Shown: positions 24,859 to 34,104 of the stretch, one piece after another | How the letters are laid out: every line of letters begins with the position of its first letter | Position numbering within the stretch: position 1 is the stretch's first letter | Assembly (NCBI RefSeq): GCF_000974485.1 | Contig: NZ_BBOM01000008.1 | Span: forward strand, 372,001-436,000 | Source of the DNA: Streptomyces sp. NBRC 109706 | Lineage (GTDB): Bacteria; Actinomycetota; Actinomycetes; Streptomycetales; Streptomycetaceae | Direction of reading: 5' to 3' | DNA length: 64,000 bases | Notes under the pieces: model-generated | What the model saw: the letters and a program-made list of their open reading frames with translations, nothing else | What the model was told of the DNA's origin: nothing | The model's database searches: none | Program-made: the position numbers and the translations under genes

Positions 24859-27153
24859 GTGAACTCCCCTCTGCCCTACCTCGACCCCGCGCTGCCTGTC
24901 GCCGAGCGCGTCGCCGACCTCCTCGGCCGGATGACCCTGCCGGAGAAGGTCGGGCAGATGCTGCAGCTCAACGCCAAGGACGGCGTGCGGGAGCATGTCG
25001 AGGAGATGCACGTCGGCTCGATCCTGCATGTCTCCCCGGAACGGGTGCTGGAGGCCGCCGAGCTGGTCCGGCAGACCCGGCTGCGCATTCCGCTGCTGGT
25101 CGCCGAGGACTGTATCCACGGGCACTCCTTCTGGGAAGGCGCGACGATCTTCCCCACCCAGCTGGGGATGGCCGCCACCTGGGACCCGGCCCTGATCGAG
25201 AAGGCCGCCCGGGCCACCGCCGTCGAGGTCGCCGCGACCGGCATCCACTGGACGTTCTCGCCGGTGCTGTGCATCACCCGCGACCTGCGGTGGGGCCGGG
25301 TCAGCGAGACCTTCGGCGAGGACCCGTTCCTGATCGGCGAGTTCGCCTCAGCGATGGTCCGCGGCTACCAGGGCGACGGGCTGACCGACCCCACCGCGAT
25401 CCTGGCCTGCGCCAAGCACTTCGCCGGCTACTCGGAGACCCAGGGCGGACGCGACGCCAGCGAGGCCGACCTCAGCCAGCGCAAGCTCCGCTCCTGGTTC
25501 CTGCCACCCTTCGAACGCGTCGCACGCGAGGGCTGCCGCACCTTCATGCTCGGCTACCAGTCCATCGACGGCGTGCCGATCACCGTCAACGACTGGCTCC
25601 TCAACGATGTGCTGCGCGGCGAGTGGGACTACACCGGCACGCTGATCACCGACTGGGACAACGTCGGCCGGATGGTCTGGGAGCAGCATGTCTACGCCGA
25701 CCACACCCAGGCCGCCGCGGCCGCGGTGCGCGCCGGCAACGACATGGTGATGACCACCCCGCAGTTCTTCGACGGCGCCCAGCGGGCGGTGGCCGAAGGG
25801 CTGCTGGACGAGGCCGACATTGACGCGGCCGTCGCCCGCATCCTGACCCTCAAGTTCGAGCTGGGCCTCTTCGAGAACCCGCGCCACCCCGAGCCGGCCC
25901 GCCAGGCCGAGGTCATCGGGATCGACGCGCACGCCGCCGTCAACCTCGACGTGGCCCGCCGCTCGCTGGTGCTGCTCCGCAACGACGGCGTCCTGCCGCT
26001 GGCCGGTGGGCTCACCGCCGACGAGGCGGGCCGCGCCCTCGCCCCGTCGGACGGCCGGCCCCGCACGGTGGCCGTGATCGGCCCCAACGCGGACGATCCG
26101 CACGCCCAACTCGGCGACTGGGCCGGCGCCTCCGGGCAGACCGACTGGCTGCCCGAGGGACACCCGCGCACGATGATCCAGACCGTGCTGGACGGCTTCC
26201 GCGACCAGGCCCCGGCCGACTGGACGATCACCCACGCGACCGGCGCCGAGATCCTGAGCGTCGGCGCCGACCCGGAGGGCGCGTTCTTCCCCGACGGGCA
26301 GCCCCGCCCCGATGTGGTGATCCCGGCCGAGCCCGACGAACGGCTGATCGCCGAGGCCGTCGCCGCCGCCGAGGCCGCCGACTATGTGGTGGCCGTCGTC
26401 GGCGACCGGATCGAGCTGATCGGCGAGGGCCGCTCCACGGCCACCCTGGAACTCGTCGGCGGCCAGGTCGCGTTGCTCGACGCGCTGGCCGCGACGGGCA
26501 AGCCCATGGTGGTGGTGCTGATCAGCTCCAAGCCGCTGGTGCTGCCCGACTCGGCGCTGGGGGCCTCGGCGCTGATCTACGCCGCCAACCCGGGGATGCG
26601 CGGCGGTCGCGCCGTCGCCGAGCTGGCGCTCGGCCTGATCGAGCCCACCGGCCGGCTGCCCGTCTCCTTCGCCCGGCACGTCGGCCAGCAGCCCACCTAC
26701 TACAACCAGGTGCGCGGCCAGCACGGCACCCGTTACGCGGATCTGACGCAGAGCCCGGCGTTCGCGTTCGGCGAGGGCCTGAGCTACACCACCGTCGAGT
26801 ACGACGAGTTGGAGGTGCTGACGCCGGTCCTGGAGAGCCACGAGACGGTGCGCGCGCGGGTCACCGTCCGCAACACCGGCTCCCGGCCGGTGCTGGAGAC
26901 GGTCCAGCTCTATGTGAGCGACACCGTCACCTCGGTGACCTGGGCCGAGAAGGAGCTGAAGGGCTACCGCCAGGTGTCCCTCCGGCCGGGGGAGTCCACC
27001 GTGCTCTCCCTCGAACTCCCGGTCGCCGACTGCACCCTGGTGGACGCGAAGGGCCGCCGCACCGTGGAGCCCGGCGCCTTCGAGCTGCTGGTCGGGCCCT
27101 CCTCCAGGGACGACTCGCTGCTCCGGGCCGGCTTCACCGTCAAGGGCGTCTGA
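24859..27153 (+). CDS. GH3 beta-glycosidase (glucosidase/xylosidase type)
   Basis: A 764-residue GH3 enzyme without a signal peptide, so probably cytoplasmic. It should cleave imported oligosaccharides from the non-reducing end. The N-terminal TIM barrel contains RMTLPEKVGQML, EDCIHGHSFWEGATIFP, KHFAGYSETQGGRD and the nucleophile Asp265 in TLITDWDNVG. The alpha/beta sandwich follows (RRSLVLLRNDGVLPL, AVIGPNADDPHAQLGDW), and a fibronectin III-like domain ends the protein. Family members are beta-glucosidases or beta-xylosidases; which one is not decidable here. The GTG start has AAAGGAA five bases upstream; an in-frame alternative at 24781 lacks one. It is controlled, by inference, by the divergent TetR. 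Confidence 0.9.
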   Translation: MNSPLPYLDPALPVAERVADLLGRMTLPEKVGQMLQLNAKDGVREHVEEMHVGSILHVSPERVLEAAELVRQTRLRIPLLVAEDCIHGHSFWEGATIFPTQLGMAATWDPALIEKAARATAVEVAATGIHWTFSPVLCITRDLRWGRVSETFGEDPFLIGEFASAMVRGYQGDGLTDPTAILACAKHFAGYSETQGGRDASEADLSQRKLRSWFLPPFERVAREGCRTFMLGYQSIDGVPITVNDWLLNDVLRGEWDYTGTLITDWDNVGRMVWEQHVYADHTQAAAAAVRAGNDMVMTTPQFFDGAQRAVAEGLLDEADIDAAVARILTLKFELGLFENPRHPEPARQAEVIGIDAHAAVNLDVARRSLVLLRNDGVLPLAGGLTADEAGRALAPSDGRPRTVAVIGPNADDPHAQLGDWAGASGQTDWLPEGHPRTMIQTVLDGFRDQAPADWTITHATGAEILSVGADPEGAFFPDGQPRPDVVIPAEPDERLIAEAVAAAEAADYVVAVVGDRIELIGEGRSTATLELVGGQVALLDALAATGKPMVVVLISSKPLVLPDSALGASALIYAANPGMRGGRAVAELALGLIEPTGRLPVSFARHVGQQPTYYNQVRGQHGTRYADLTQSPAFAFGEGLSYTTVEYDELEVLTPVLESHETVRARVTVRNTGSRPVLETVQLYVSDTVTSVTWAEKELKGYRQVSLRPGESTVLSLELPVADCTLVDAKGRRTVEPGAFELLVGPSSRDDSLLRAGFTVKGV

Positions 27154-27161
27154 TCGGGACC

Positions 27162-27197
27162 GCCCCGCCCCCGAACCCACCCGCCCGGGGGCGGGGC
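27162..27197. terminator. Bidirectional terminator between GH3 and oxidoreductase genes
   Basis: A perfect 12-bp stem, GCCCCGCCCCCG / CGGGGGCGGGGC, with a 12-base loop lies between convergent stop codons. Confidence 0.85.
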
Positions 27198-27198
27198 C

Positions 27199-28143
27199 TC
27201 AGGCCGCCGTGTTGAGGGCGAGTTTGCCCAGGTGCGTGCGGCTGGCCAGGGCGCTGTGCGCGGCCGCCGCCTCGGCCAGCGGGTAGAGCCCGCCGGTCAC
27301 CGGGCGGAGCGCGCCGGTGCGGACCGCGCCGAACAACGCCTCGACGCCGGCGGACAACGCGGCGCGGTCCCCGTAGAGATGGGGCAGCCAGAAGCCGGAG
27401 ACGGTGATCGACTTCTCCAGCAGCAGCCGGGTCGGCAGATCGGTCAGCCGGCCGCCGACATAGCCGTAGACCGCGACCCGCCCCCGCGGTGCCAGCGCGC
27501 CCAGCGTCTGGCGCAGCACCCGGCCGCCGGTCATCTCCAGGGCGGCCTGGACCGGGCCGCCGGCCGCCTCGACGACGCGGTCGGCGAGCTCTTCCGCGGT
27601 GGAGTCGACGGCGGCGGCCGCGCCCAGGTCAAGGGCGAGTTGACGCTTCTCCTCGGTGCTGGCGAGGGCCACCACCCGGGCGCCGGCCGCGTGCGCCAGC
27701 TGCACCGCCATCGAGCCGACCCCGCCGGCCGCCGCCGGGATCAGCACGCTCTCGCCGGGCCGCACGCCGGCCACGGTGAAGAGCAGATGCCAGGCCGCCT
27801 GCCCCTGGAGCGCCAGCGGAAGCGCCTGGTCGTCGCTGATGTCGTCGGGGATCTCCCAGGACACCCGCCGGTGCGCGTGGGCCTGTTCCGCGTATCCGCC
27901 GCCCCGGGTGAGCGCGAGCAGCCTGCGACCGTCGGGGGCCCGGCCCACCACCTCGTTGCCCGGCACACAGGGCAGGGTCATCGGCGCCAGATAGGAGTCC
28001 GTTCTGGTGTGCACATCGGCCCAGTTGACGCCGGCCCTGGTCACCCTGAGCACCTCGTGTGCGACCCGTGGCTCCAGATCCGGCACCTCGGCCAGGCGCA
28101 GCACCTCGGGGCCACCGAACTTCTCCATCACGACGGCGCGCAT
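27199..28143 (-). CDS. Quinone oxidoreductase-like medium-chain reductase
   Basis: A 314-residue zinc-independent MDR-family NAD(P)H oxidoreductase. It opens MRAVVMEKFGGPEVLRLAEVP, followed by the GroES-like domain with ITRAGVNWADVHTR-like sequence (VTRAGVNWADVHTRTD) and PCVPGNEVVG. The Rossmann domain has LIPAAAGGVGSMAVQLAHAAGARVVALAS (about 130-158), the AxxGGVG dinucleotide motif. There is no structural zinc cysteine cluster. Substrates of such enzymes are quinones or enones. The gene is divergent from a DeoR regulator and convergent with GH3; no pathway is implied. Confidence 0.85.
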   Translation of the reverse strand: MRAVVMEKFGGPEVLRLAEVPDLEPRVAHEVLRVTRAGVNWADVHTRTDSYLAPMTLPCVPGNEVVGRAPDGRRLLALTRGGGYAEQAHAHRRVSWEIPDDISDDQALPLALQGQAAWHLLFTVAGVRPGESVLIPAAAGGVGSMAVQLAHAAGARVVALASTEEKRQLALDLGAAAAVDSTAEELADRVVEAAGGPVQAALEMTGGRVLRQTLGALAPRGRVAVYGYVGGRLTDLPTRLLLEKSITVSGFWLPHLYGDRAALSAGVEALFGAVRTGALRPVTGGLYPLAEAAAAHSALASRTHLGKLALNTAA

Positions 28144-28369
28144 CTCGCCCCCGCCTTCCCTGCGTTGCTTCCCGGATCTCCCCGGCGGTCTTCCGGAGCA
28201 GCACGATAGAGCATGTGGTCACGTTGGGTCGTTGCACGATTACTCTGTGCGGATCCGGGGGTGCGGTGCGGTGGGGAGGCGGGCGCCCTCCGATGCGGGA
28301 ATCGCACATAGAGCCGGGAGCGGGCCCGGTGCCGATGCCGCGTCAACCGGCCGCCCGGGGCGGCGTGCG

Positions 28370-29188
28370 ATGCTGGGGGGCGTGGTCAGTGATCCCTTCG
28401 CCGCGGACGGCGCGCGCCGCAATCCCGAGTTGCGCCGGGTGGCCATGCGGCGGCAGGTCGCCGAGGCCGGGTTTGTGCGCGTCGACGTGCTGGCCAGGGA
28501 GTACGGCGTCAGCATCATGACGGTCCACCGGGATCTGGACGAGCTGGAGAAGCGCGGCTTCCTGCACAAGGTGCGCGGCGGCGCGACGAGCGCGCCGACC
28601 ACCACCTTCCACGGTGATCTGGAACACCGGATGCAGGCGCAGGTGGAGGCCAAGTCGGCGATCGCGCGTGAGGTGTTGGCCACCGAGGTGGAGTCGGGGC
28701 AGGTGGTCGCGCTGGACGACAGCACCACCTCGCTGATGCTGGCGCGGCTGCTGCCGCAGCGCGCCCCGTTGACGGTGGTCACCCACTTCCTGCCGGTGAT
28801 CCGGGCGTTGGCCGCCCAGCCGGGCATCGAGCTGATCGGCCTCGGCGGCCGCTATGACGCCTCCTACGACTCCTTCCTCGGCCGCGCCACCGCCGAGGCC
28901 GCCGCGGAGCTGCGCCCCGATGTGCTCTTCCTCTCCACCACGGCGGTCGCGGACGGGTTCTGCTACCTCCAGTCGCTGGGCACGATGATCACCCGGCGGG
29001 CGCTGATCGCCTCGGCGGCGCGGACGGTCGCGCTGATCGACCACACCAAGTTCGACCGCAGGGCACAGCACCGGCTGGTCGGCATAGCCGACCTCGACCG
29101 GGTGGTGGTGGACGACCGCACCCCCGATCTGACGGTCCGTGGGCTTCGGGCGCGCGGCGCCCGGGTCGATGTGGTACGCGGCGCCTGA
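28370..29188 (+). CDS. DeoR/GlpR-family regulator of the adjacent sugar operon
   Basis: A 272-residue regulator. The N-terminal DeoR HTH lies at about 22-75 (MRRQVAEAGFVRVDVLAREYGVSIMTVHRDLDELEKRGFLHKVRGGA). A C-terminal DeoR sensor domain of the isomerase fold follows, with VALDDSTTSLMLARLL, LIGLGGRYD and the terminal DHTKFDRRAQHRLV. Members usually bind a phosphorylated sugar and repress the catabolic operon beside them. Here that is the seven-gene run starting at 29400, 211 bases downstream and on the same strand. The start is ambiguous between the ATG at 28370 and a GTG at 28382. Confidence 0.87.
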   Translation: MLGGVVSDPFAADGARRNPELRRVAMRRQVAEAGFVRVDVLAREYGVSIMTVHRDLDELEKRGFLHKVRGGATSAPTTTFHGDLEHRMQAQVEAKSAIAREVLATEVESGQVVALDDSTTSLMLARLLPQRAPLTVVTHFLPVIRALAAQPGIELIGLGGRYDASYDSFLGRATAEAAAELRPDVLFLSTTAVADGFCYLQSLGTMITRRALIASAARTVALIDHTKFDRRAQHRLVGIADLDRVVVDDRTPDLTVRGLRARGARVDVVRGA

Positions 29189-29213
29189 TCCGCGCTGTCG
29201 ATGGTGCGGTGAC

Positions 29214-29337
29214 TGCGAAGTCATGTGAAGTCAAACCCGATGTGCGGATGGTCCCATCCGGTCAACACCCGTCCCCACCTGCGAATTCGCAAATCGACTC
29301 GCGCCGGGCGACCAAGATCAATGTTAAAAGTTGCGAA
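29214..29337. promoter_or_regulatory. Three TGCGAA sites upstream of the sugar operon
   Basis: TGCGAA occurs at 29214, at 29280 inside the perfect palindrome TGCGAATTCGCA (29280-29291), and at 29332 in TTGCGAAATTTC. The region is clearly richer in A+T than its surroundings. Multiple half-sites of this kind suit DeoR-family repressors, so these are the likely operators of the downstream operon. Assignment to this DeoR is an inference. Confidence 0.5.
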
Positions 29338-29399
29338 ATTTCTGAGCCCCTGCCTGTAATACGCCTCACTTCGGGCGAGGCCAGGAAGGGGCGCGGCAG

Positions 29400-30896
29400 G
29401 TGACTCTGGACGAACCGATCGCGGTGTGCGTGGACGCCGGCACCACCGTGATCAAGGCGGTGGTGTTCGACGCCGAAGGACGGGAACTCGCGGTGACCAG
29501 AAGGGACACCGCGGTACACCACCCCCGGCGCGGACTGGCCGAGCAGGACATGGACGAGGTCTGGCGGGCGGTCGTCGACACCGTGCGCGAGGCGGTCCGT
29601 CAGGTGGCACGGCCGGTACGGTTTCTGGCCCTCACCGCTCAGGGCGACGGCGCCTGGCTGGTCGACGAGGCCCACCGTCCGGTACGCCCCGCCGTCCTCT
29701 GGAACGACGCCCGCGCCGCCGACGTGGTGCGCGGCTGGGGCGCGGACGGCACCCTGGAGTCGGCCTTCCGGATCAACGCCTCGCTCACCAACGCCGGCCT
29801 CCCCAACGCGATCCTGCGGGCCCTGGACGTCGAGGAACCCGCGACCCTGGACCGCGCGCACGCCGTGCTGACCTGCGGCGGCTGGCTCTTCCTACGGCTC
29901 ACCGGGGTGCTGGGCATCGAGGCGTCCGAGGCGTCGGCGCCCTGGCTCGACCTGCGCACCCGGGCCTACTCGGACCAACTGCTCGACCGGTACGGGCTGA
30001 CCCACCGTCGCGCCCTGCTCCCCCCGCTGCTGACCGGCGACCAGCGGATGGCCGAGGTCACCGGGGACGTCGCCGAACAACTCGGCGTCCCGGCCGGCAC
30101 CCCCGTGGTGCTCGCGCCCTACGACATCGTCTCCACCGCGCTCGGCACCGGCACCACCACCCCGGGACAGGCCACCTGTGTGCTGGGCACCACGCTCTGC
30201 ACCGAGACGATGATCGACGCCCCCGACCCGGACGGTGAACCCTCGGGCCTCACCCTGGACTTCGGGATGCCGGGCCTGCTGATGCGCGCCTACCCGACGC
30301 TGGCCGGAACCGGCGTGCTGGACTGGCTGGTCGACCTGCTGGGCCTGGCCGACCACGCCGAACTCTCCGCGCTGGCCGCGCTGGCCCCACCGGGCGCCGA
30401 GGGCCTGCGGGTGCTGCCCTACCTCTCCCCGGCGGGGGAGCGGGCACCCTTTCTGGACCCGGCGGCCAGCGGACTGGTCACCGGCATGCTCTTCGCCCAC
30501 CGCAGGGAACATCTGGCCCGCGCCGTGCTGGAAGGGCTGGCCCATGTCATCAGGGACTGCCTGGCGGCGGCGCCGCACCGGCCGGTGGAGCTGGCCCTGT
30601 GCGGGGGCGGCGCCGCCAGCGAGCTGTGGTGTCAACTGATCGCCGATATCACGGGAGTTCCCGCCGTGTGCACCGAGGACACCCAGGTCGGGGCGAAGGG
30701 CGCGCTGCTCTTCGCGCTGACCCTGCTCGGCGACCATCCCGACCTCACCACCGCCGCCGAGGCGCTGGTCCGCACCCGCCGGCGGTTCGAACCGGAGCCC
30801 GCGACCCGCGCCCTGCACGACCGTGAGCACGCCGAGTTCCTGGCCACCAGGGAACTGGCCGCCGCCCGGTGGAGCGATTGGCGGACCCATGACTGA
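29400..30896 (+). CDS. FGGY-family carbohydrate kinase (first of two)
   Basis: A 498-residue sugar kinase of the FGGY/Hsp70-actin fold. It has the N-terminal phosphate loop VCVDAGTTVIKAVVFD, LWNDARAADV, then ATCVLGTTLCTETMID and the C-terminal adenosine motif ALCGGGAASELWCQLIADITGVPAV. The first gene of the operon, it starts with GTG and has AGGAAGGGGCG upstream. Its stop overlaps the next gene by eight bases. FGGY enzymes phosphorylate xylulose, ribulose, erythritol, glycerol and also autoinducer-2. The identity here is not decidable from sequence. Confidence 0.85.
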   Translation: MTLDEPIAVCVDAGTTVIKAVVFDAEGRELAVTRRDTAVHHPRRGLAEQDMDEVWRAVVDTVREAVRQVARPVRFLALTAQGDGAWLVDEAHRPVRPAVLWNDARAADVVRGWGADGTLESAFRINASLTNAGLPNAILRALDVEEPATLDRAHAVLTCGGWLFLRLTGVLGIEASEASAPWLDLRTRAYSDQLLDRYGLTHRRALLPPLLTGDQRMAEVTGDVAEQLGVPAGTPVVLAPYDIVSTALGTGTTTPGQATCVLGTTLCTETMIDAPDPDGEPSGLTLDFGMPGLLMRAYPTLAGTGVLDWLVDLLGLADHAELSALAALAPPGAEGLRVLPYLSPAGERAPFLDPAASGLVTGMLFAHRREHLARAVLEGLAHVIRDCLAAAPHRPVELALCGGGAASELWCQLIADITGVPAVCTEDTQVGAKGALLFALTLLGDHPDLTTAAEALVRTRRRFEPEPATRALHDREHAEFLATRELAAARWSDWRTHD

Positions 30897-32364
30897 GCCG
30901 CTGTGGATCGGCGTCGACCTGGGTACCCAGAGCGTGCGCGCGCTGGCCGTCGACGAGGAGGGACGGCAGATCGCCGCCGCCTCCCGGCCGTTGACCGGCC
31001 GGCGGAGCGGGCCGCGACACGAGCAGGATCCGGCCGACTGGTGGCGGGGGACCGTCGAGGCGCTGGCCGAGCTGACCGCGAACCTGGCCGGCCGGCCCGT
31101 CGGCGCGCTCGCCGTCTGCGCCACCTCCGGAACGGTGCTGCTCACCGACGCCGACGGCACCCCCCGCACCGCGGGGATGATGTACGACGACACCCGCGCC
31201 GGGGCGTTGGCCGCCGAGGCCCAGGAGGCGGGCGCCGCCCTCTGGTCGCGCCTCGGCTACCGGATGCAGCCGGCCTGGGCGCTGCCCAAGCTGCTGTGGT
31301 GGCGGGACGCCGGCCTGTTGACCGGCGGCGCGCGACTGACGCACCAGCCGGATGTGATCGCCGCCCGGCTCGTCGGCCGCCCCGTCGCCAGCGATTCCAG
31401 CCATGCGCTGAAGACCGGTTACGACCTGATCGCCGGCGGCTGGCCGACGGAGATCCTGGACGCGCTGCGCCTCGACCCGGCGGCGTTGCCCGAGGTGGTC
31501 CGGCCCGGCAGCGTCCTGGGCACCGTCGCCGCCGAGGCCGCCGCGCTCACCGGACTGCCGGTCGGCACCCCGGTGATCGCCGGCATGACGGACGGCTGCG
31601 CGGCCCAACTCGCCGCCGGCGCACTGGACATCGGGCAGTGGAACGCGGTCCTCGGCACCACCCTGGCGTTCAAGGGCGTCAGCGCGGCGCTGCCCCACGA
31701 CCCGACGGGCGCCGTCTACTCGCATCGGGCGCCGCACGGCGATCTGTGGCTGCCGGGCGGCGCGTCCAGCACCGGCGCCGGCGCGATCCGCGCGCTCTTC
31801 CCCGACGCCGACGAAGCCGCCCTGGCCGAGCTGACCAGCGCCGCCGCCCGGGTGACCGAGGTCCCCGTCTGCTATCCGCTGGTCGGCGAGGGCGAACGCT
31901 TCCCCTTTGTACTGTCGACCGCGCGCGGTTTCCTGGGCGAAGGACCGCTGGCGTCGGACGGGGACGCGCCCACCGTGTTCGCCGCCGTCCTCACCGGGGT
32001 CGCCCATGTCGAGCGGCTTTCGTTCGCGCTGCTCGCGCAGGCCGGCGCCGATGTGGGGGGCCCGGTCGCCTTCACCGGCGGCGGGGCCCGCAACGACTGG
32101 TGGAACCAGCTGCGCTGCGACATGCTCGGCGTCCCCGTCTGGCTGCCGGAGAACCCCGAGCCGGCGCTCGGCATGGCGGTGCTCGCCGCCGGCGCCGTCT
32201 CCGGCGACATCCCGCTCGCCGCCCGACGCCTGGTGCGGGTGCGCCGCACCCTGCAGCCCGACCCCGAACGCACCGCCGCGCTGCTGCCCGGCTACCACGC
32301 CTTCGTCGAAGCCCTCGCCGCCCGCGACTGGCTCGATCCGCGCCTCGCCGAGCACCCGGGTTGA
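30889..32364 (+). CDS. FGGY-family carbohydrate kinase (second, xylulokinase-like)
   Basis: A 491-residue FGGY kinase, distinct from its neighbour. The N-terminal loop is GVDLGTQSVRALAVDEEG. AVCATSGTVLLTD and MMYDDTRA mark the sugar-binding part. GMTDGCAAQLAAG, NAVLGTTLAFKG and FTGGGARNDWWNQLRCDMLG form the ATP-binding C-terminal half. The start lies eight bases inside the first kinase, which implies translational coupling. Two different kinases in one operon suggest two substrates or two phosphorylation steps. Confidence 0.86.
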   Translation: MTEPLWIGVDLGTQSVRALAVDEEGRQIAAASRPLTGRRSGPRHEQDPADWWRGTVEALAELTANLAGRPVGALAVCATSGTVLLTDADGTPRTAGMMYDDTRAGALAAEAQEAGAALWSRLGYRMQPAWALPKLLWWRDAGLLTGGARLTHQPDVIAARLVGRPVASDSSHALKTGYDLIAGGWPTEILDALRLDPAALPEVVRPGSVLGTVAAEAAALTGLPVGTPVIAGMTDGCAAQLAAGALDIGQWNAVLGTTLAFKGVSAALPHDPTGAVYSHRAPHGDLWLPGGASSTGAGAIRALFPDADEAALAELTSAAARVTEVPVCYPLVGEGERFPFVLSTARGFLGEGPLASDGDAPTVFAAVLTGVAHVERLSFALLAQAGADVGGPVAFTGGGARNDWWNQLRCDMLGVPVWLPENPEPALGMAVLAAGAVSGDIPLAARRLVRVRRTLQPDPERTAALLPGYHAFVEALAARDWLDPRLAEHPG

Positions 32365-32431
32365 CCTCCGGGGCAGAAACAGAACACCGAACCAACGGGC
32401 AGCCACTCCCAGGAGAGGAAACCAACCGACC

Positions 32432-33481
32432 GTGAACCAACCGATCCCCGCGCTGGTCGCCGGCGACGACTTCGTGCTGAACCGGCTGCTGGTCGACGCG
32501 CTGCACGAGGCCGGCGGCGCCTCGGCCTGGCAGGTACGCGAGCTGGAACTCCCTTGGCCCCATGTGCCGTTCGGCCCGGTCGCCGAGGTGGACGAGGCGT
32601 CGGGCTCCGAGGAGGAGATGATCGAGGCGCTGGCCGGCGCACGGGTCTGCCTGACACAGATGGGCCCGCTCACCGAACGCGTCCTCGCCGCCAGCCCCGA
32701 TCTGGAGCTGTTCGCGGTCTGCCGGGGCGGCCCCGTCAACGCCGATCTGGCCGCCGCCACCCGGCACGGCGTCCGGGTCACCTACGCCCCCGGGCGCAAC
32801 GCCGAATCGACCGCCGAGCACACCCTCGCGCTGATGCTGGCCGCGATGCGCCGCGTGCCGGAGGCACACGACAGCATGCGCGCCGGCCGCTGGGACAGCA
32901 AGCTCTACGCCTATCAGGCCACCGGGTTGGAGATCTCGGGGAGCACCGTGGGCCTGGTCGGCTGCGGCGCCATCGGCGCCCGGGTCGCCAGGGCACTGGT
33001 CGCGCTCGGCGCGCGGGTGCTGATCGCCGACCCCTACGCCGATCCGTCGACCCTGCCCGACGGCACCGGGGCGGTGCCGTTGGACGAACTCCTCGCCAAC
33101 TCCGACGTGGTGTCGCTGCACGCCCGACTCACCGACGAGACCAGGGGGTTGATCGGCGCCGCCGAACTCGCCGCGATGCCCAGGGGCTCGGTGCTGGTCA
33201 ACTGCGCGCGCGGCGCCCTGCTCGACTACACCGCGCTGGCCGGGGCGCTCGCCGACGGGCAGCTCTTCGCCGCCGGACTCGACGTCTACGACGACGAACC
33301 CCTCGCCGCCGACCACCCGTTGCGCCGCGCCCCGAACGTGGTGCTCACCCCGCACCTGGCCGGCGCCAGCCGCGCCGTCGCGCGCCGCGCCGCGCGACTG
33401 GTCGCGGCCGAGGCGGGGCGCTGGCTGCGCGGCGAACCCCCGCTGAACTGCGCCAACCCGGCCGTGCTGGCGGCGTCATGA
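32432..33481 (+). CDS. D-isomer-specific 2-hydroxyacid dehydrogenase
   Basis: A 349-residue NAD(P)-dependent dehydrogenase that interconverts a 2-hydroxyacid and a 2-oxoacid. The Rossmann motif is VGLVGCGAIGARVARAL (about 170-186), followed by Asp in LIADPYAD, which favours NAD. The catalytic triad is visible as Arg in NCARGALLD, Glu in GLDVYDDEPL and His in TPHLAGAS. The substrate-binding part contains AVCRGGPVNAD. The GTG start has AGGAGAGGAA 11 bases upstream. The stop overlaps the next gene by four bases. In this operon it suggests that the catabolised compound, or an intermediate, is a sugar acid. Confidence 0.88.
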   Translation: MNQPIPALVAGDDFVLNRLLVDALHEAGGASAWQVRELELPWPHVPFGPVAEVDEASGSEEEMIEALAGARVCLTQMGPLTERVLAASPDLELFAVCRGGPVNADLAAATRHGVRVTYAPGRNAESTAEHTLALMLAAMRRVPEAHDSMRAGRWDSKLYAYQATGLEISGSTVGLVGCGAIGARVARALVALGARVLIADPYADPSTLPDGTGAVPLDELLANSDVVSLHARLTDETRGLIGAAELAAMPRGSVLVNCARGALLDYTALAGALADGQLFAAGLDVYDDEPLAADHPLRRAPNVVLTPHLAGASRAVARRAARLVAAEAGRWLRGEPPLNCANPAVLAAS

Positions 33482-34092
33482 AGGGCCGGCTGCTGCTGGC
33501 CCGGCACGCCGAGACCGTCTGGCACCGGGAGAACCGCTACGCCGGCTCGCGCAGCGACCCCGATCTCACCGAACGCGGACTGCGGCAGGTCGGGACGCTG
33601 GCCGCCGGCGCCAGGGCCGCCGGCGTGGACGCGGTGGTCAGCTCCGCGCTGCGCCGCGCCGTGCGCACCGCCGAGCCCGCCGCCCGGGCGGTCGGCGTCG
33701 AACTCCAACGGGTACCCGAACTGCGGGAGGTGGACTTCGGCGAACTGGAGGGACGTACCAGGGCCGAGGCCGATCCCGAGCGCGTGCGCCGGTTCCTCGC
33801 GGATCCGGTGGCGCATCCGTTCCCCGGGGCCGAACCGCCGGTCGAGGCCGCGGCGCGGGTCAGCGCCGCGCTGCGCTCGGTCGCCGAACGGCACCCGGAG
33901 AGCACCGTGTTGGTCGTGGCGCACAGCACCGGGCTCCGCCTGGCGCTGTGCGCACTCCTGGGCCTGCCGGTCGCCGAGTACCGGCGGATCTTCCCCCGTC
34001 TCGACAATGTCGCGGTCACCGAACTCCGGCTGCCCGACGACCCGTCCAGGCCCGCCTCCCTCCTGTCGCTCAACCGCATACTGCTGGCCTGA
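33478..34092 (+). CDS. Histidine phosphatase (phosphoglycerate-mutase-like) family protein
   Basis: A 204-residue enzyme with the catalytic LLLARHAETVWHRENRYAG (His at residue 9), the second-half Glu in VDFGELEGRT and the second His in LVVAHSTGLR. It removes or transfers phosphate on small metabolites. Its start overlaps the dehydrogenase stop (ATGA). A phosphatase in an operon with two sugar kinases is unusual. It may dephosphorylate a sugar phosphate product or prevent phosphosugar build-up. Confidence 0.87.
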   Translation: MKGRLLLARHAETVWHRENRYAGSRSDPDLTERGLRQVGTLAAGARAAGVDAVVSSALRRAVRTAEPAARAVGVELQRVPELREVDFGELEGRTRAEADPERVRRFLADPVAHPFPGAEPPVEAAARVSAALRSVAERHPESTVLVVAHSTGLRLALCALLGLPVAEYRRIFPRLDNVAVTELRLPDDPSRPASLLSLNRILLA

Positions 34093-34104
34093 AAGGAAAG
34101 CACC

